DNA of 64,000 nt, taken from positions 29,224 to 93,223 of the forward strand of contig JAFGXR010000114.1 of NCBI GenBank assembly GCA_016936555.1, given 5' to 3'. Made by a program: the position numbers and the translations under genes. The first letter of the stretch is position 1. Each line of letters starts with the position of its first letter. Positions 33,646 through 41,867 of the stretch are shown piece by piece. This stretch comes from Spirochaetales bacterium. Its GTDB lineage: Bacteria > Spirochaetota > Spirochaetia > DSM-2461. The notes under the pieces are model-generated. The model was not told where the DNA came from. It worked only from the letters and a program-made list of their open reading frames with translations, and searched no databases.

Positions 33646-35406
33646 TCAGATCTCCGGGACGAAAAGGGGACGCCAGTCCTGAAAGCGGCCCGGAGTAACT
33701 GTGGAAAATTCTTCCCTCTCTCTGTCGAAGATCATAATTTTCGCGCTGTAATTCCTTTCGCTGGAGAAGACAAGCCTTTTTCCGTCGCGCGACCAGGTCG
33801 GGACCCAATCGGCATTACCCGATCTGGTTATGCGCCTGAGCCCGGTTCCGTCTCTGTTCATCGTGTAAATTTCCCAGTTGCCATCCCTGTCCGAGGAAAA
33901 AGCCACTTCGCGGCCGTCCGGAGAAAATTCGCATCTCGAGCAGTCTTCGAGGAATAAATAGGGGAGTTCCGGATCTCCTGCTTCGGAAAAGTCGATAAAC
34001 CAGGTTTCCTGAGTCCCTCCATATCTTGTAAAAGCCAGGGTTTTCCCGTCCGGTGACCATGATGGCCAGAAGTCTCTGGCCCCGTTTTCTGTGAGACGGG
34101 TCTGGTTGCTGCCGTCCCTATCCATTATATACACTTCCTGGTTCCCGTCTCTGTCGGAGATGAAGGCGATGCGCTCTCCCGAGGGAGACCAGCAGGCCGC
34201 TCTGTCCATCGCTTCATTCGAAGTCAGCCGGAGAGGATCCGTTCCGTCGCTGTTCATAATATAGATTTCATCATCGCCGTCCCGGTCGGAGAAAAAAACG
34301 ATTTTCCGGCCGTCGGGAGAGAATCCGGGCAATCCGTCCTCCCAATCGTTATCTGTCAGCTGGACCCGATTCCGGCCCTTTTCATCGATTATATAGATTT
34401 CCCGGTCTCCGCCGGAATTGGAATCGTAAATGATTTTTGAGGGCGGTACGGGACGCCAGTCCGGGCCCCAGTCGGAAGAGCGGTGATTCGTAACTCTGTA
34501 AAGGGAACCCTCTTCCAGATCCCTGACATATATTTCACCGGTCGAGTAACCTCTTTCTCCGTCAAAAGCCAGATAGCGGCCGTCGGGAGACCAGACCGGA
34601 ATCCAGTCCGTCTGACCGGGAGCGCCTTCTACGGCAAGGATATCCGATCCGTCCATTCCCGAAATGTAGATGCCGTAGGCGCCGGATCTGTTGCTGTGCC
34701 AGGCCAGTTTCGACCCGTCGGGGGAGACATCGGCGTATCCGATATTCTCTTCCGATAGGGTTTCCGGTTTGCTGCCGGGCCGCGAGGGGTCCAGCGCCCG
34801 GAGTTGCCAGGTCCCGTTGTCTCCTGCTGTGGAAAAGTAGAGAGTTTTCCCGTCGGGAGACCAGGTCGGCGCCATATCTTTTCTTCCATCCTCAGTGAGC
34901 CTTCTCTGATCCGTGCCGTCGTTGTTCATAATGTAAATCTCCGGATTGCCGTCTCTTTCCGATACGAAGGCGATCTTTTCCCCGTCGGGAGACCAGGCCG
35001 GAAGATGATCATTTCCGGGAGAGACGGTCAGGCGGCGAAGCGATTTCTCCGGATCGGCATAGGAGATGGAGTAGAGCTCCCTGTTGCCGTCGCGATCGGA
35101 AAAGAACACGATTCCGTCTCCGTCGGGAGCCCAGTCGCCATGGCCTTCAATCGAGGGGAGGTCGAGGACGACGCGCAGATCCGTCCCGTCGGCATTGACA
35201 ATATAGAGGTCCCGGTCTCCGCCTCTCTCCGAGGAAAAGAGTATTTCCCCTTCGGGCGGTCCGGCCGGGACAGGCCGAACTTCGGCAGGGGGGGGCGGCG
35301 CATCTTCGGTCCGGGTCTGAGACCCTGACAGATCATCGTCTTTTCCCGAACTGAAAAGGCTCACCAGAACCGTTCCGGTTAAAAGGATCAATAGGTATTT
35401 TTTCAT
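33646..35406 (-). CDS. Secreted TolB-like double beta-propeller (PD40 repeats)
   Basis: A 586-residue protein with a signal-peptide-like N-terminus (residues 1-20) and a Pro/Glu-rich linker. Then come twelve PD40/WD40-like repeats built on WSPDGK-IAF-SDRDGN-EIYIMN-DGT, about 45 residues each. Twelve repeats fit two six-bladed propellers of the TolB type. Such proteins act as periplasmic or surface binding scaffolds. The best-kept blades are 2, 3, 8, 9 and 11; blades 4, 6, 10 and 12 are degenerate. Its ATG overlaps the stop of the upstream tetR by four bases. Confidence 0.85.
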   Translation of the reverse strand: MKKYLLILLTGTVLVSLFSSGKDDDLSGSQTRTEDAPPPPAEVRPVPAGPPEGEILFSSERGGDRDLYIVNADGTDLRVVLDLPSIEGHGDWAPDGDGIVFFSDRDGNRELYSISYADPEKSLRRLTVSPGNDHLPAWSPDGEKIAFVSERDGNPEIYIMNNDGTDQRRLTEDGRKDMAPTWSPDGKTLYFSTAGDNGTWQLRALDPSRPGSKPETLSEENIGYADVSPDGSKLAWHSNRSGAYGIYISGMDGSDILAVEGAPGQTDWIPVWSPDGRYLAFDGERGYSTGEIYVRDLEEGSLYRVTNHRSSDWGPDWRPVPPSKIIYDSNSGGDREIYIIDEKGRNRVQLTDNDWEDGLPGFSPDGRKIVFFSDRDGDDEIYIMNSDGTDPLRLTSNEAMDRAACWSPSGERIAFISDRDGNQEVYIMDRDGSNQTRLTENGARDFWPSWSPDGKTLAFTRYGGTQETWFIDFSEAGDPELPYLFLEDCSRCEFSPDGREVAFSSDRDGNWEIYTMNRDGTGLRRITRSGNADWVPTWSRDGKRLVFSSERNYSAKIMIFDREREEFSTVTPGRFQDWRPLFVPEI

Positions 35407-35984
35407 AAGGTCATCTCCTTTGTCTTTTCATAGATGGTGAAGCTCACCGCCGCGTCTTTGAGCATTCCGGTCAATTCCTCTCTGGAGAAAGCGTCGGAAT
35501 TGTGATAGAGAATCAGAGCCAGGCCGTGGGTGTAGATCGAAATATTGGAATGGATATTTTTCAGAGACCGCCTGCTGAAGTCCCCCATGCCTTCTCCCCG
35601 GGCCATCATATCGAGAAGATGCTCTTCTTCGTCGGACTGGTTTTCAGATGAGAAATCCGGTTCGTTTCTGCCGGAGAGATACAAAAGGTAAAAGAGCTTC
35701 GGTTCCCTGACGGCGAAATCCAGATATCCCAGCCCCATGGCCAGAAACGGGTCATCTCCCGCCGCCGAGGACATATACTGATCGGACATGAGGTTATAGG
35801 ACAGTTTAATGATTTCCTGTTCCAGATCGGCGATATTGGAAAAATAATTGTATAGGGGCTGTGTCGAGCAGTTTAATTCAGCGGCGGTATTTCTGGCGGA
35901 TAACATATGGATGCCTTCCCTTCGGACCAGCCCGAAAGCTGCCTGCAGAACGGCCTCCCGGTTTATCGCACTGTTTCTGGGCAT
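35403..35984 (-). CDS. TetR family transcriptional regulator
   Basis: A 193-residue regulator: the helix-turn-helix region is about residues 8-55 (LSARNTAAELNCSTQPLYNYF) and a C-terminal helical domain follows. The ATG at 35984 is preferred because AAGGAG lies directly upstream; the longer frame adds 15 residues encoded within the operator. It is coupled by a four-base overlap to the beta-propeller gene, so the pair is probably autorepressed through the two palindromes upstream. The inducer is unknown. Confidence 0.9.
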   Translation of the reverse strand: MPRNSAINREAVLQAAFGLVRREGIHMLSARNTAAELNCSTQPLYNYFSNIADLEQEIIKLSYNLMSDQYMSSAAGDDPFLAMGLGYLDFAVREPKLFYLLYLSGRNEPDFSSENQSDEEEHLLDMMARGEGMGDFSRRSLKNIHSNISIYTHGLALILYHNSDAFSREELTGMLKDAAVSFTIYEKTKEMTL

Positions 35985-36000
35985 GGGATCTCCTTTTAAA

Positions 36001-36057
36001 ATAACAGGTGTTATCATCTTCTTTTTCATAATAAAATAACACCTGTTATTTTGTCAA
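36001..36057 (-). promoter_or_regulatory. TetR promoter with two ATAACA-NN-TGTTAT operators
   Basis: On the minus strand TTGACA (36057-36052), 18 bases, TATTAT (36033-36028) form the promoter. One palindrome, ATAACA-CC-TGTTAT as read on the plus strand (36036-36049), fills the spacer. A second, ATAACA-GG-TGTTAT (36001-36014), lies downstream, 35 bases centre to centre. Confidence 0.8.
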
Positions 36058-36109
36058 AGAAAATCTTTATTTGAATTCAGCTGTCAACGAAGGTTTGTCC
36101 GCCCCGCCG

Positions 36110-38077
36110 CTATCGCGGAGGATGATTCTCTCGATCCAGCTCCGTCATCGGCTGCCGGTCGGGCAGGGAAAATGAGAAAACGAATTTTGCGGCATTGAAA
36201 ATTTTTGTTACCAGTTTCCGGCCCGTTTTCAGAACCTGCTCGTCAAAAGCCGTATCGGTTCCCAGTCTGGCGCCGGCGGTCCAGTACCTGATGCTGTCGG
36301 CGCCGTATCGGTCGAACCACTCTTCGGGCGTTACGACATTGCCTTTGCTCTTGGACATCTTTTTCCTGTCTCCGTCGAGAATCCAGCTGGAGATAAGCAC
36401 ATCCCTCCAGGGAAGGGACCCTTCGTGAAGCAGAGACTTGGTTATGGTGTAAAAGGTCCAGGTCCGGATGATCTCGTGGGACTGGGGGCGTATGGACAGC
36501 GGGATTTTTCCCCAGCCCGAACTGATCTGCGGCGTGAGGGAACTGGTAAACCAGGTATCGAAAATGTCTTTTTCCGCCGTAAATCCTCCGGGCGAATCCC
36601 TCTGCGATTCATGAAACCCGGCAGGGCAGTCCGATGCGGGATCAACAGGCAGCGCCTCAATGTCAGGCAGGACCGGTGAACTGTAATCGGGCCGTCCTTC
36701 CCTGTCGAGGCGGTACCAGGCGGGAATGGGGACGCCGAAATACCTCTGGCGGCTGATGCACCAGTCGAATTTGAGATTTTCCGTCCAGTCCCGGTAGCGC
36801 TTGCCCATATGGGCAGGGTGCCACTTGAGGTCGTCCCCCGCCTTGAGAAGCATTTCCTTTTTATCGAGCAGAGATACAAACCACTGGCGGGATGAGAGAA
36901 TTTCCAGAGGCCGCTTCCCCTTTTCGTAGTAGCGAACCGGATGAACAGTCTTAAGAGGATCGCCGGCTCTATAGTTGATTCCCTCTTCATTATCCTCAAG
37001 CAGATCGATAATGATCTTCCTTGCGGCCTTTACCGATTTTCCCGCCAGAACCTCCATGTGTTTTTTCGCTGATCCGGGATTCTCTGAAGGCCAGTTCTCC
37101 TCACCGAAGGGCGGAGCCATCATCGTTCCGTCGGAATGGATTATCTGTCTCAGAGGCAATTCCTCCCGTTTCCACCATTCCACATCCATTGAATCGCCGA
37201 ATGTGCAGACCATCAGGATACCGGTTCCTTTTTCCGGATCGGCTTCAGGGCTGGGGAAAATGGGCACAGGAACATGAAACAGAGGCGTTAGGGCCTGTTT
37301 GCCGAAAAGATGTCTGTAACGATCGTCGTCGGGATGGGCCGTTATCCCCACGCAGGCCGGAAGAAGTTCCGGTCTTGTCGTGGCGATTTTGATGGTTTCC
37401 CCTGATTCGACGGTAAAATTGATGAAGTGATAGAAGCTTTCTTCCTCCCTATCCTCTATTTCCGCCTGGGCTACGGCCGTCTCAAAATCGATATCCCACA
37501 TTACCGGTGCGGCGGTGCTGTATAAATGCCCTTTTCCGTAGAGATCGATAAAGCTGAACTGGGCGGCTTTCATGGAGTCGGCATCGATAGTTGAATATTC
37601 CCGTTCCCATTCAACGGACAGCCCGTTTCTCATCCACAGATGTTTAAATACTTCCTCGTCCTCCCCAGTCAGGCGACGGCAGTGTTCTATAAAATTCTTC
37701 CGGCTTACTTTTACCGCCCGTTTTTTCGCTGCTTTGCTGTCTGCTTTCTCAAAGGATAAGCCCTCTTCATAGGGAATGGCGGGATCGCACTGGATATTGA
37801 AATAATTCTGAACTCTCCTTTCCGTCGGCAGGCCGTTATCGTCCCAGCCGATCGGGTAGAAGACGTTTTTCCCTCTCATGCGCTGGAAACGGCATATGAT
37901 ATCCGTATGGGTGTAGCTGAAAACATGGCCGATGTGGAGAGAGCCCGAAACCGTGGGGGGAGGAGTGTCCACGGAAAAGACCTCTCTGCCGCTGTTCTCT
38001 TCGAACCGGTATGTTCCCTGTTCCTGCCAGAACCGGCTCCATTTTTCTTCCGCTGCTTTCGAATCAAAGTGTTTCAT
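36110..38077 (-). CDS. valS: Valyl-tRNA synthetase lacking the anticodon-binding domain
   Basis: A 655-residue class I synthetase of the archaeal/actinobacterial-like ValRS type. It has HIGH at 48-51, the CP1 editing domain (ATTRPELLPACVGITAHPDD near 230-250; GTGILMVCTFGDSMD near 290), and KMSKS at 573-577. Normal ValRS has 850-950 residues; this one stops with an amber codon at MTELDRENHPPR, just where the anticodon-binding helical domain should begin. The remaining 80 bases before the next gene encode no such domain, although the +1 frame stays open for about 20 codons. The core looks intact. An AAAGGAG ribosome site and a valine-rich attenuator leader precede it. Confidence 0.88.
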   Translation of the reverse strand: MKHFDSKAAEEKWSRFWQEQGTYRFEENSGREVFSVDTPPPTVSGSLHIGHVFSYTHTDIICRFQRMRGKNVFYPIGWDDNGLPTERRVQNYFNIQCDPAIPYEEGLSFEKADSKAAKKRAVKVSRKNFIEHCRRLTGEDEEVFKHLWMRNGLSVEWEREYSTIDADSMKAAQFSFIDLYGKGHLYSTAAPVMWDIDFETAVAQAEIEDREEESFYHFINFTVESGETIKIATTRPELLPACVGITAHPDDDRYRHLFGKQALTPLFHVPVPIFPSPEADPEKGTGILMVCTFGDSMDVEWWKREELPLRQIIHSDGTMMAPPFGEENWPSENPGSAKKHMEVLAGKSVKAARKIIIDLLEDNEEGINYRAGDPLKTVHPVRYYEKGKRPLEILSSRQWFVSLLDKKEMLLKAGDDLKWHPAHMGKRYRDWTENLKFDWCISRQRYFGVPIPAWYRLDREGRPDYSSPVLPDIEALPVDPASDCPAGFHESQRDSPGGFTAEKDIFDTWFTSSLTPQISSGWGKIPLSIRPQSHEIIRTWTFYTITKSLLHEGSLPWRDVLISSWILDGDRKKMSKSKGNVVTPEEWFDRYGADSIRYWTAGARLGTDTAFDEQVLKTGRKLVTKIFNAAKFVFSFSLPDRQPMTELDRENHPPR

Positions 38078-38135
38078 CTTTTCGCTCCTTTAAATAATCT
38101 GCTGACAGGCGCAGTCCGCTCTTCCGGTTTTTTCC

Positions 38136-38169
38136 GAAAAAAAAAGACCTGCACCGGAAGTGCAGGTCT
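38136..38169 (-). terminator. Attenuator terminator upstream of valS
   Basis: On the minus strand AGACCTGCAC pairs perfectly with GTGCAGGTCT around TTCCG and is followed by a run of nine T. It lies about 60 bases before the valS start and 20 bases after the leader-peptide stop, the position of an attenuator. Confidence 0.88.
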
Positions 38170-38189
38170 GTAATTGCTGAAATAGCCGT

Positions 38190-38276
38190 TTACAACGCAG
38201 CCGCCCTTTCCGGAATAAACCGAAGGTTGTTGACGAGGACGGCGACTGTGACTTTTGCGTTCAGTAAACTATTCAT
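38190..38276 (-). CDS. Valine-rich leader peptide of valS attenuator
   Basis: A 28-residue frame (ATG at 38276, TAA at 38190). Residues 8-17 read KVTVAVLVNN: four valines at positions 9, 11, 13 and 15, all GTC codons. A weak GGA ribosome site lies before it. Just after the valine codons CCTTCGG can pair with CCGGAAAGG (38205-38213), and that second segment can instead pair with TTCCGG in the terminator loop. This is the 1:2, 2:3, 3:4 order of amino-acid attenuators. Stalling on valine codons when charged tRNA-Val is scarce would favour readthrough into valS. The peptide itself probably has no further function. Confidence 0.75.
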   Translation of the reverse strand: MNSLLNAKVTVAVLVNNLRFIPERAAAL

Positions 38277-38289
38277 TTGTTTCCAATCT

Positions 38290-38307
38290 AATTCAGCTTC
38301 CTGAATT
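38290..38307. repeat. Short perfect inverted repeat between mannosidase and valS leader
   Basis: AATTCAG and CTGAATT flank four bases just after the mannosidase stop and 14 bases before the leader-peptide start. No T-run follows. It may be an operator or a message-end hairpin. Confidence 0.35.
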
Positions 38308-38309
38308 AA

Positions 38310-40760
38310 TCAATAGCTGTCAAAAAGGGACCGGACGCGGATCTCTTCAGCCAGTTCTTCCAGAGTGTATTTCCCCCGGGGTAGAGTCACCCTGCAGGGA
38401 ATTCCGCCGTCCAGATGGAAGTAATTGTCGGAAAGAACTGCGTCGGAAGCTTCGAAGTCTATTTCCACATGGAGCGCCGGATGGCGGGAAACCAGCTCGA
38501 TTTCAAATGTATCTTCTCTCTCCGTTATTTCGGTTCTGATTTCCGGCGCCAGCAGATTCAGATATTTGAAGGGGGCGAAATTATGGAAATCCCGGAAAAT
38601 CCGGCCTCTGGAATCGGTAAAGGAGACGCTCAGGTAGACATCCCGGTCTTTCTTTTTCGAGGTGTCCGAGGTGAAGTCTCTTTTCTCGATCATTCTGCTG
38701 GAAAAAGGGGGGACCGATGCGGCGCAGCTCCCCGAGTCGAGAAGATCCCCTTTCAGGCTGAAGAGCTTCCACGAAACGGTTCCTTCGGTGATGGCGGAGC
38801 TTTCGTTGGACAGGTGGATTTCCACGGCATGATCATTTCCGTCGAGGGAGAGAAGAATGTTGTCGTAGGCCCGTCTGGCTCCGTAGTGCAGGGCTTTCCA
38901 CCGGCCGTAATAATCGATGCTCGACCAGGAGGCGACAGGCCAGTTGTCATTGAGCTGCCAGTAGGTCGATCCCATGCAGCGTCCCCGGTTCCGCCGCCAG
39001 TGTTTGATTCCCGTGGTAATGGCCTCCATCTGGCTCAGCTGGGAGACATAGACGAGGGAGGAGAAATCCTTCGGATACTGGAAATACTTCGATATATAGG
39101 TGAGGATCTTTCCGTTTCCGCCGATGCACTTCTGGTGTTCCTCCATAACGGGAGAGAAGATATTTCTGTCTTCCGGCTCGGTAAAGCTCTTCAGGGTTTT
39201 CATAGATGGAAAGGACTCGAAGCCGAATTCCGACATAAAGCGGAAATAGTGGTTCTTGAACTCGGAAAAATCCTTGTTGCCGTGCCAGACTTCCCAGAAG
39301 TGGCAGTCGCCTCTGTCCGGATCGTTGGGATCTTCAAAATCCCCGCCCGACGAAGGGGAGGCGGGCCAGTAGAACAGTTCGGGACAGATCTCCGATGCAA
39401 TAGACGGGAATATGAACTGATACTGTTTCAGATATTCGGTCCTCATCAGGCCGGTGGGATTTATCCCCCAGTCCTCGAAAGCCATCTCCATTTCATTGTT
39501 ACCGCAGATCAGGCCCAGCGAAGCGTGGTGACGGATCCTCAGAAGATTGTCCCTTACTTCTTCCATAATGTTTTCAAGGAAATGGTCGTTGCTCACATCA
39601 TAGGCGGCGCAGGCGAACATTAAATCCTCCCAGACGATGAGTCCCTTTTCATCGCAGAGATCGAAAAAATTGTCCGACGGGTAGACGCCGCCTCCCCAGA
39701 CGCGGATGCAGTTGAAGTTGGCGGACCGGCAGTCTTCCAGGAGCTGTTCCGTCCCGTAGGGGCCGAGACGGTTCAGGTAGATGTCTTCGGGGATATAGTT
39801 CCCTCCCCGGGCGAAGATCGAAAGGCCGTTGCAGTTGAAGTTGAAAGTTTCTCCCCACTGGTCTTTTTTCTGTTCTATGGTCAGGGTCCGCAGTCCGATT
39901 TTCTGAGACAGATCATCGATGACCCGGCCTTTTTCTTCGAGAAAGAAATCGAGGCGGTAGAGGGGCTGTTCCCCCAGGCCGTTGGGCCACCAGAGCCGGG
40001 GATGGGCCACTTCATATGCCGAACCTCCGGGATCCACTTCGAACCCCGATGTTCTTCCATCGGGAGAGGTTATCACGGCCCTCAGGGTAAGAGAGGATTC
40101 CTCAAACCGTTCGATTTCCGGTTTAATGAAAAGATTCACACCTCCCTCTCTATGATTTTGTGTCACATGGATGGATTTCAGCCGGGCCGGGCCATAGGAT
40201 ACAAGAGCGATGTCCCGCCAGATGCCCACATCGGGGACCATGGGTCCCCAGTCCCAGCCGAAGCTGCAGTGGCTTTTACGGATCATGTTGAAACCGGGGA
40301 CCGAGGTCAGTCCGCCGCCGTCCGCTGCGTAGAGGTCCCGTCTCTCTTTTTCTTTTCTGATGTATTCGAGCGAGTTGCGGAAGAGGATGGCGATTCTGTT
40401 CTCCCCCTTCCTGAGATAAGGGGCGACGTTGAAACGCCAGGTGCGGTGCATATTGTCGGTAGAGCCCACGGCATGTCCGTTTATGGTTATCTCTCCCAGA
40501 GTGTCCAGTCCTTCGGCAACAAGATGTATCTCCTCAGATGCCAGAAAACCGCCGTCTACTGTGAAACTGCGTTCCCAGAGAAAATCCCTGTCGGCTATTT
40601 CCAGGGCCGCGCGGTTGTTTTCTCTGTAAAAGAGCCCTTCTCCGAGCTGTCCCTCTTTTTCCAGGGCGTAGAAGAGCGAACCGGGCACATCGCTTGTCAA
40701 TTCGTAGTGTCCGTCTGTTGATCTGATATTCCAAAGGCCGTTCAGGCTGAGTTTCTCCAT
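38310..40760 (-). CDS. GH2 beta-mannosidase
   Basis: An 816-residue glycoside hydrolase family 2 enzyme without a signal peptide, so cytoplasmic. The sugar-binding N-terminal domain (about 1-190) includes GFDTLG-like EGLDTLGE and SFGWDWGP (167-174); the catalytic TIM barrel follows. Glu423 (CGNNE) is the acid/base and Glu511 (MSEFGFESFPS) the nucleophile; the EFGFESFP context is that of beta-mannosidases rather than galactosidases. It releases mannose from manno-oligosaccharides. Start at 40760 is supported by GGGGAG upstream. The divergent AraC gene is its likely regulator. Confidence 0.92.
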   Translation of the reverse strand: MEKLSLNGLWNIRSTDGHYELTSDVPGSLFYALEKEGQLGEGLFYRENNRAALEIADRDFLWERSFTVDGGFLASEEIHLVAEGLDTLGEITINGHAVGSTDNMHRTWRFNVAPYLRKGENRIAILFRNSLEYIRKEKERRDLYAADGGGLTSVPGFNMIRKSHCSFGWDWGPMVPDVGIWRDIALVSYGPARLKSIHVTQNHREGGVNLFIKPEIERFEESSLTLRAVITSPDGRTSGFEVDPGGSAYEVAHPRLWWPNGLGEQPLYRLDFFLEEKGRVIDDLSQKIGLRTLTIEQKKDQWGETFNFNCNGLSIFARGGNYIPEDIYLNRLGPYGTEQLLEDCRSANFNCIRVWGGGVYPSDNFFDLCDEKGLIVWEDLMFACAAYDVSNDHFLENIMEEVRDNLLRIRHHASLGLICGNNEMEMAFEDWGINPTGLMRTEYLKQYQFIFPSIASEICPELFYWPASPSSGGDFEDPNDPDRGDCHFWEVWHGNKDFSEFKNHYFRFMSEFGFESFPSMKTLKSFTEPEDRNIFSPVMEEHQKCIGGNGKILTYISKYFQYPKDFSSLVYVSQLSQMEAITTGIKHWRRNRGRCMGSTYWQLNDNWPVASWSSIDYYGRWKALHYGARRAYDNILLSLDGNDHAVEIHLSNESSAITEGTVSWKLFSLKGDLLDSGSCAASVPPFSSRMIEKRDFTSDTSKKKDRDVYLSVSFTDSRGRIFRDFHNFAPFKYLNLLAPEIRTEITEREDTFEIELVSRHPALHVEIDFEASDAVLSDNYFHLDGGIPCRVTLPRGKYTLEELAEEIRVRSLFDSY

Positions 40761-40827
40761 GATTTTTCTCCCCAATCTGGTCTGTTATTATAATGAGAGA
40801 ATATTCTTGATAAAAACAGGAAAAATA

Positions 40828-40856
40828 TTGACATTTTATAGAACAGGATTGATATT
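40828..40856 (+). promoter_or_regulatory. Probable promoter of the AraC gene
   Basis: TTGACA (40828-40833), 17 bases, GATATT (40851-40856). The expected transcription start falls at or next to the A of the ATG at 40864, so the message would be leaderless. Confidence 0.5.
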
Positions 40857-40863
40857 CTTGTTT

Positions 40864-41706
40864 ATGTCCATGAAGATATTCGAGTGGAGGGACTATGGCC
40901 GGAAGGAATATCTTGTCCACTCCTACAATCTCGATTCCCCCTACAGCTTTCCCCTTCACAGCCACCGGAATCACTGGGAGGTGGTTTACTGTGAGCAGGG
41001 GCAGTTTCACCACGAGGTCAACGGGAGCCTTTACAGCCATAGCGAAGGGAGGCTTATGTTTATCCGGGAAAACGACAGGCATCTGCTCAAGGGACGGGAT
41101 TTCCGGTACAGCAACATAGCCTTTTCCGGAGCGTGGATGGATGTGTTCCGCCGTATCGCCGGGGATGAACTGATCGAATCGCTGATCAGACCCGATAGAA
41201 AGCCCCCTTACGTCGCGGTGCCCCAGGCATCGAGAACGGAACTGGAAAGACTCATCCGTTCTCTCCGCAGCACCGGGATGGGGAGCCGGGGAGACCTGAA
41301 ATTTTCAAGATTCCTTCATTATGTTTTCGACAGCTTTTTCCTGTCCGGTTCCGGAGATGACTTGTCCGACAATATACCCCTGTGGCTGCGGGAATTGATG
41401 CAGTCCGTCATTGAGGAGGAGAACCGCATCCCCACAATCGATGAACTGGTTGAAAAATCCTGTCGCTGTGCCGAGCATGTAAGCCGCTCTTTCCGCAAAT
41501 ACCTCGGAATTTCGCCGACGGCGTATCTGAAGGACGTTAAATTAAACCGGGCTTCGGAGCTTCTGCTCGGGACCAATTATCCGGTCAAGGAGATCTGCTA
41601 TCTCTGCTCCTATGATAACGCCAATTATTTCCACCGCCAGTTCCGGGAGAGATTCGCCATGACACCGCTGGAGTACAGAAGAAACCTGGGGCGGCGGATC
41701 CACTGA
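40864..41706 (+). CDS. AraC family transcriptional regulator
   Basis: A 280-residue regulator. The N-terminal cupin-like sensing domain (about 1-150; HSHRNHWEVVYCEQGQ) is followed by two helix-turn-helix motifs in the C-terminal 100 residues (CAEHVSRSFRKYLGISPTAYLKDVKLNRA and VKEICYLCSYDNANYFHRQF, partly quoted). The ATG at 40864 begins the typical domain; no ribosome site precedes it. Divergent from the beta-mannosidase gene by about 100 bases, so it probably activates mannoside use. The 160 bases after it hold only the hairpin described separately. Confidence 0.9.
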   Translation: MSMKIFEWRDYGRKEYLVHSYNLDSPYSFPLHSHRNHWEVVYCEQGQFHHEVNGSLYSHSEGRLMFIRENDRHLLKGRDFRYSNIAFSGAWMDVFRRIAGDELIESLIRPDRKPPYVAVPQASRTELERLIRSLRSTGMGSRGDLKFSRFLHYVFDSFFLSGSGDDLSDNIPLWLRELMQSVIEEENRIPTIDELVEKSCRCAEHVSRSFRKYLGISPTAYLKDVKLNRASELLLGTNYPVKEICYLCSYDNANYFHRQFRERFAMTPLEYRRNLGRRIH

Positions 41707-41816
41707 TCTTTTTATGCTTTTTGAATTTGAAGCTTCACCTTCATTTTTTCGGTAGATAAGATATACTGGAGGAATGGAGAAAATGGGATTGCCTTTGAGA
41801 AAAGATGATAATTAAT

Positions 41817-41846
41817 GCCGGGGAACTGTTTTCAGTTTAACCCGGC
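41817..41846. promoter_or_regulatory. Stable hairpin downstream of the CHASE2 cyclase gene
   Basis: GCCGGG pairs with CCCGGC, and inside it AACTG pairs with CAGTT around TTTT. It lies 22 bases past the cyclase stop. No T-run follows on either strand, so it may protect the message 3' end or act in factor-dependent termination. Confidence 0.4.
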
Positions 41847-41867
41847 GTCGTGTATGGGAGCTCTGCT

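Noticed and set aside
36001..36050. CRISPR-like or mobile-element repeat
   Set aside because: The two copies are inverted palindromes around a TetR promoter, not spaced direct repeats.
38078..38309. T-box riboswitch in front of valS
   Set aside because: No T-box consensus (AGGGTGGNACCGCG) or specifier stem is present on the minus strand. The valine-rich frame plus terminator explains the leader better.
38415..39623. Long plus-strand frame of 402 codons opposite the mannosidase gene
   Set aside because: It mirrors codon bias of the GH2 gene, which has full catalytic motifs; the opposing frame shows no domain or ribosome site.
41774..41815. Possible 13-codon peptide after GGAGGA downstream of the AraC gene
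   Set aside because: The ribosome site touches the ATG with no spacing, the peptide has no notable composition, and no regulated gene follows on that strand.
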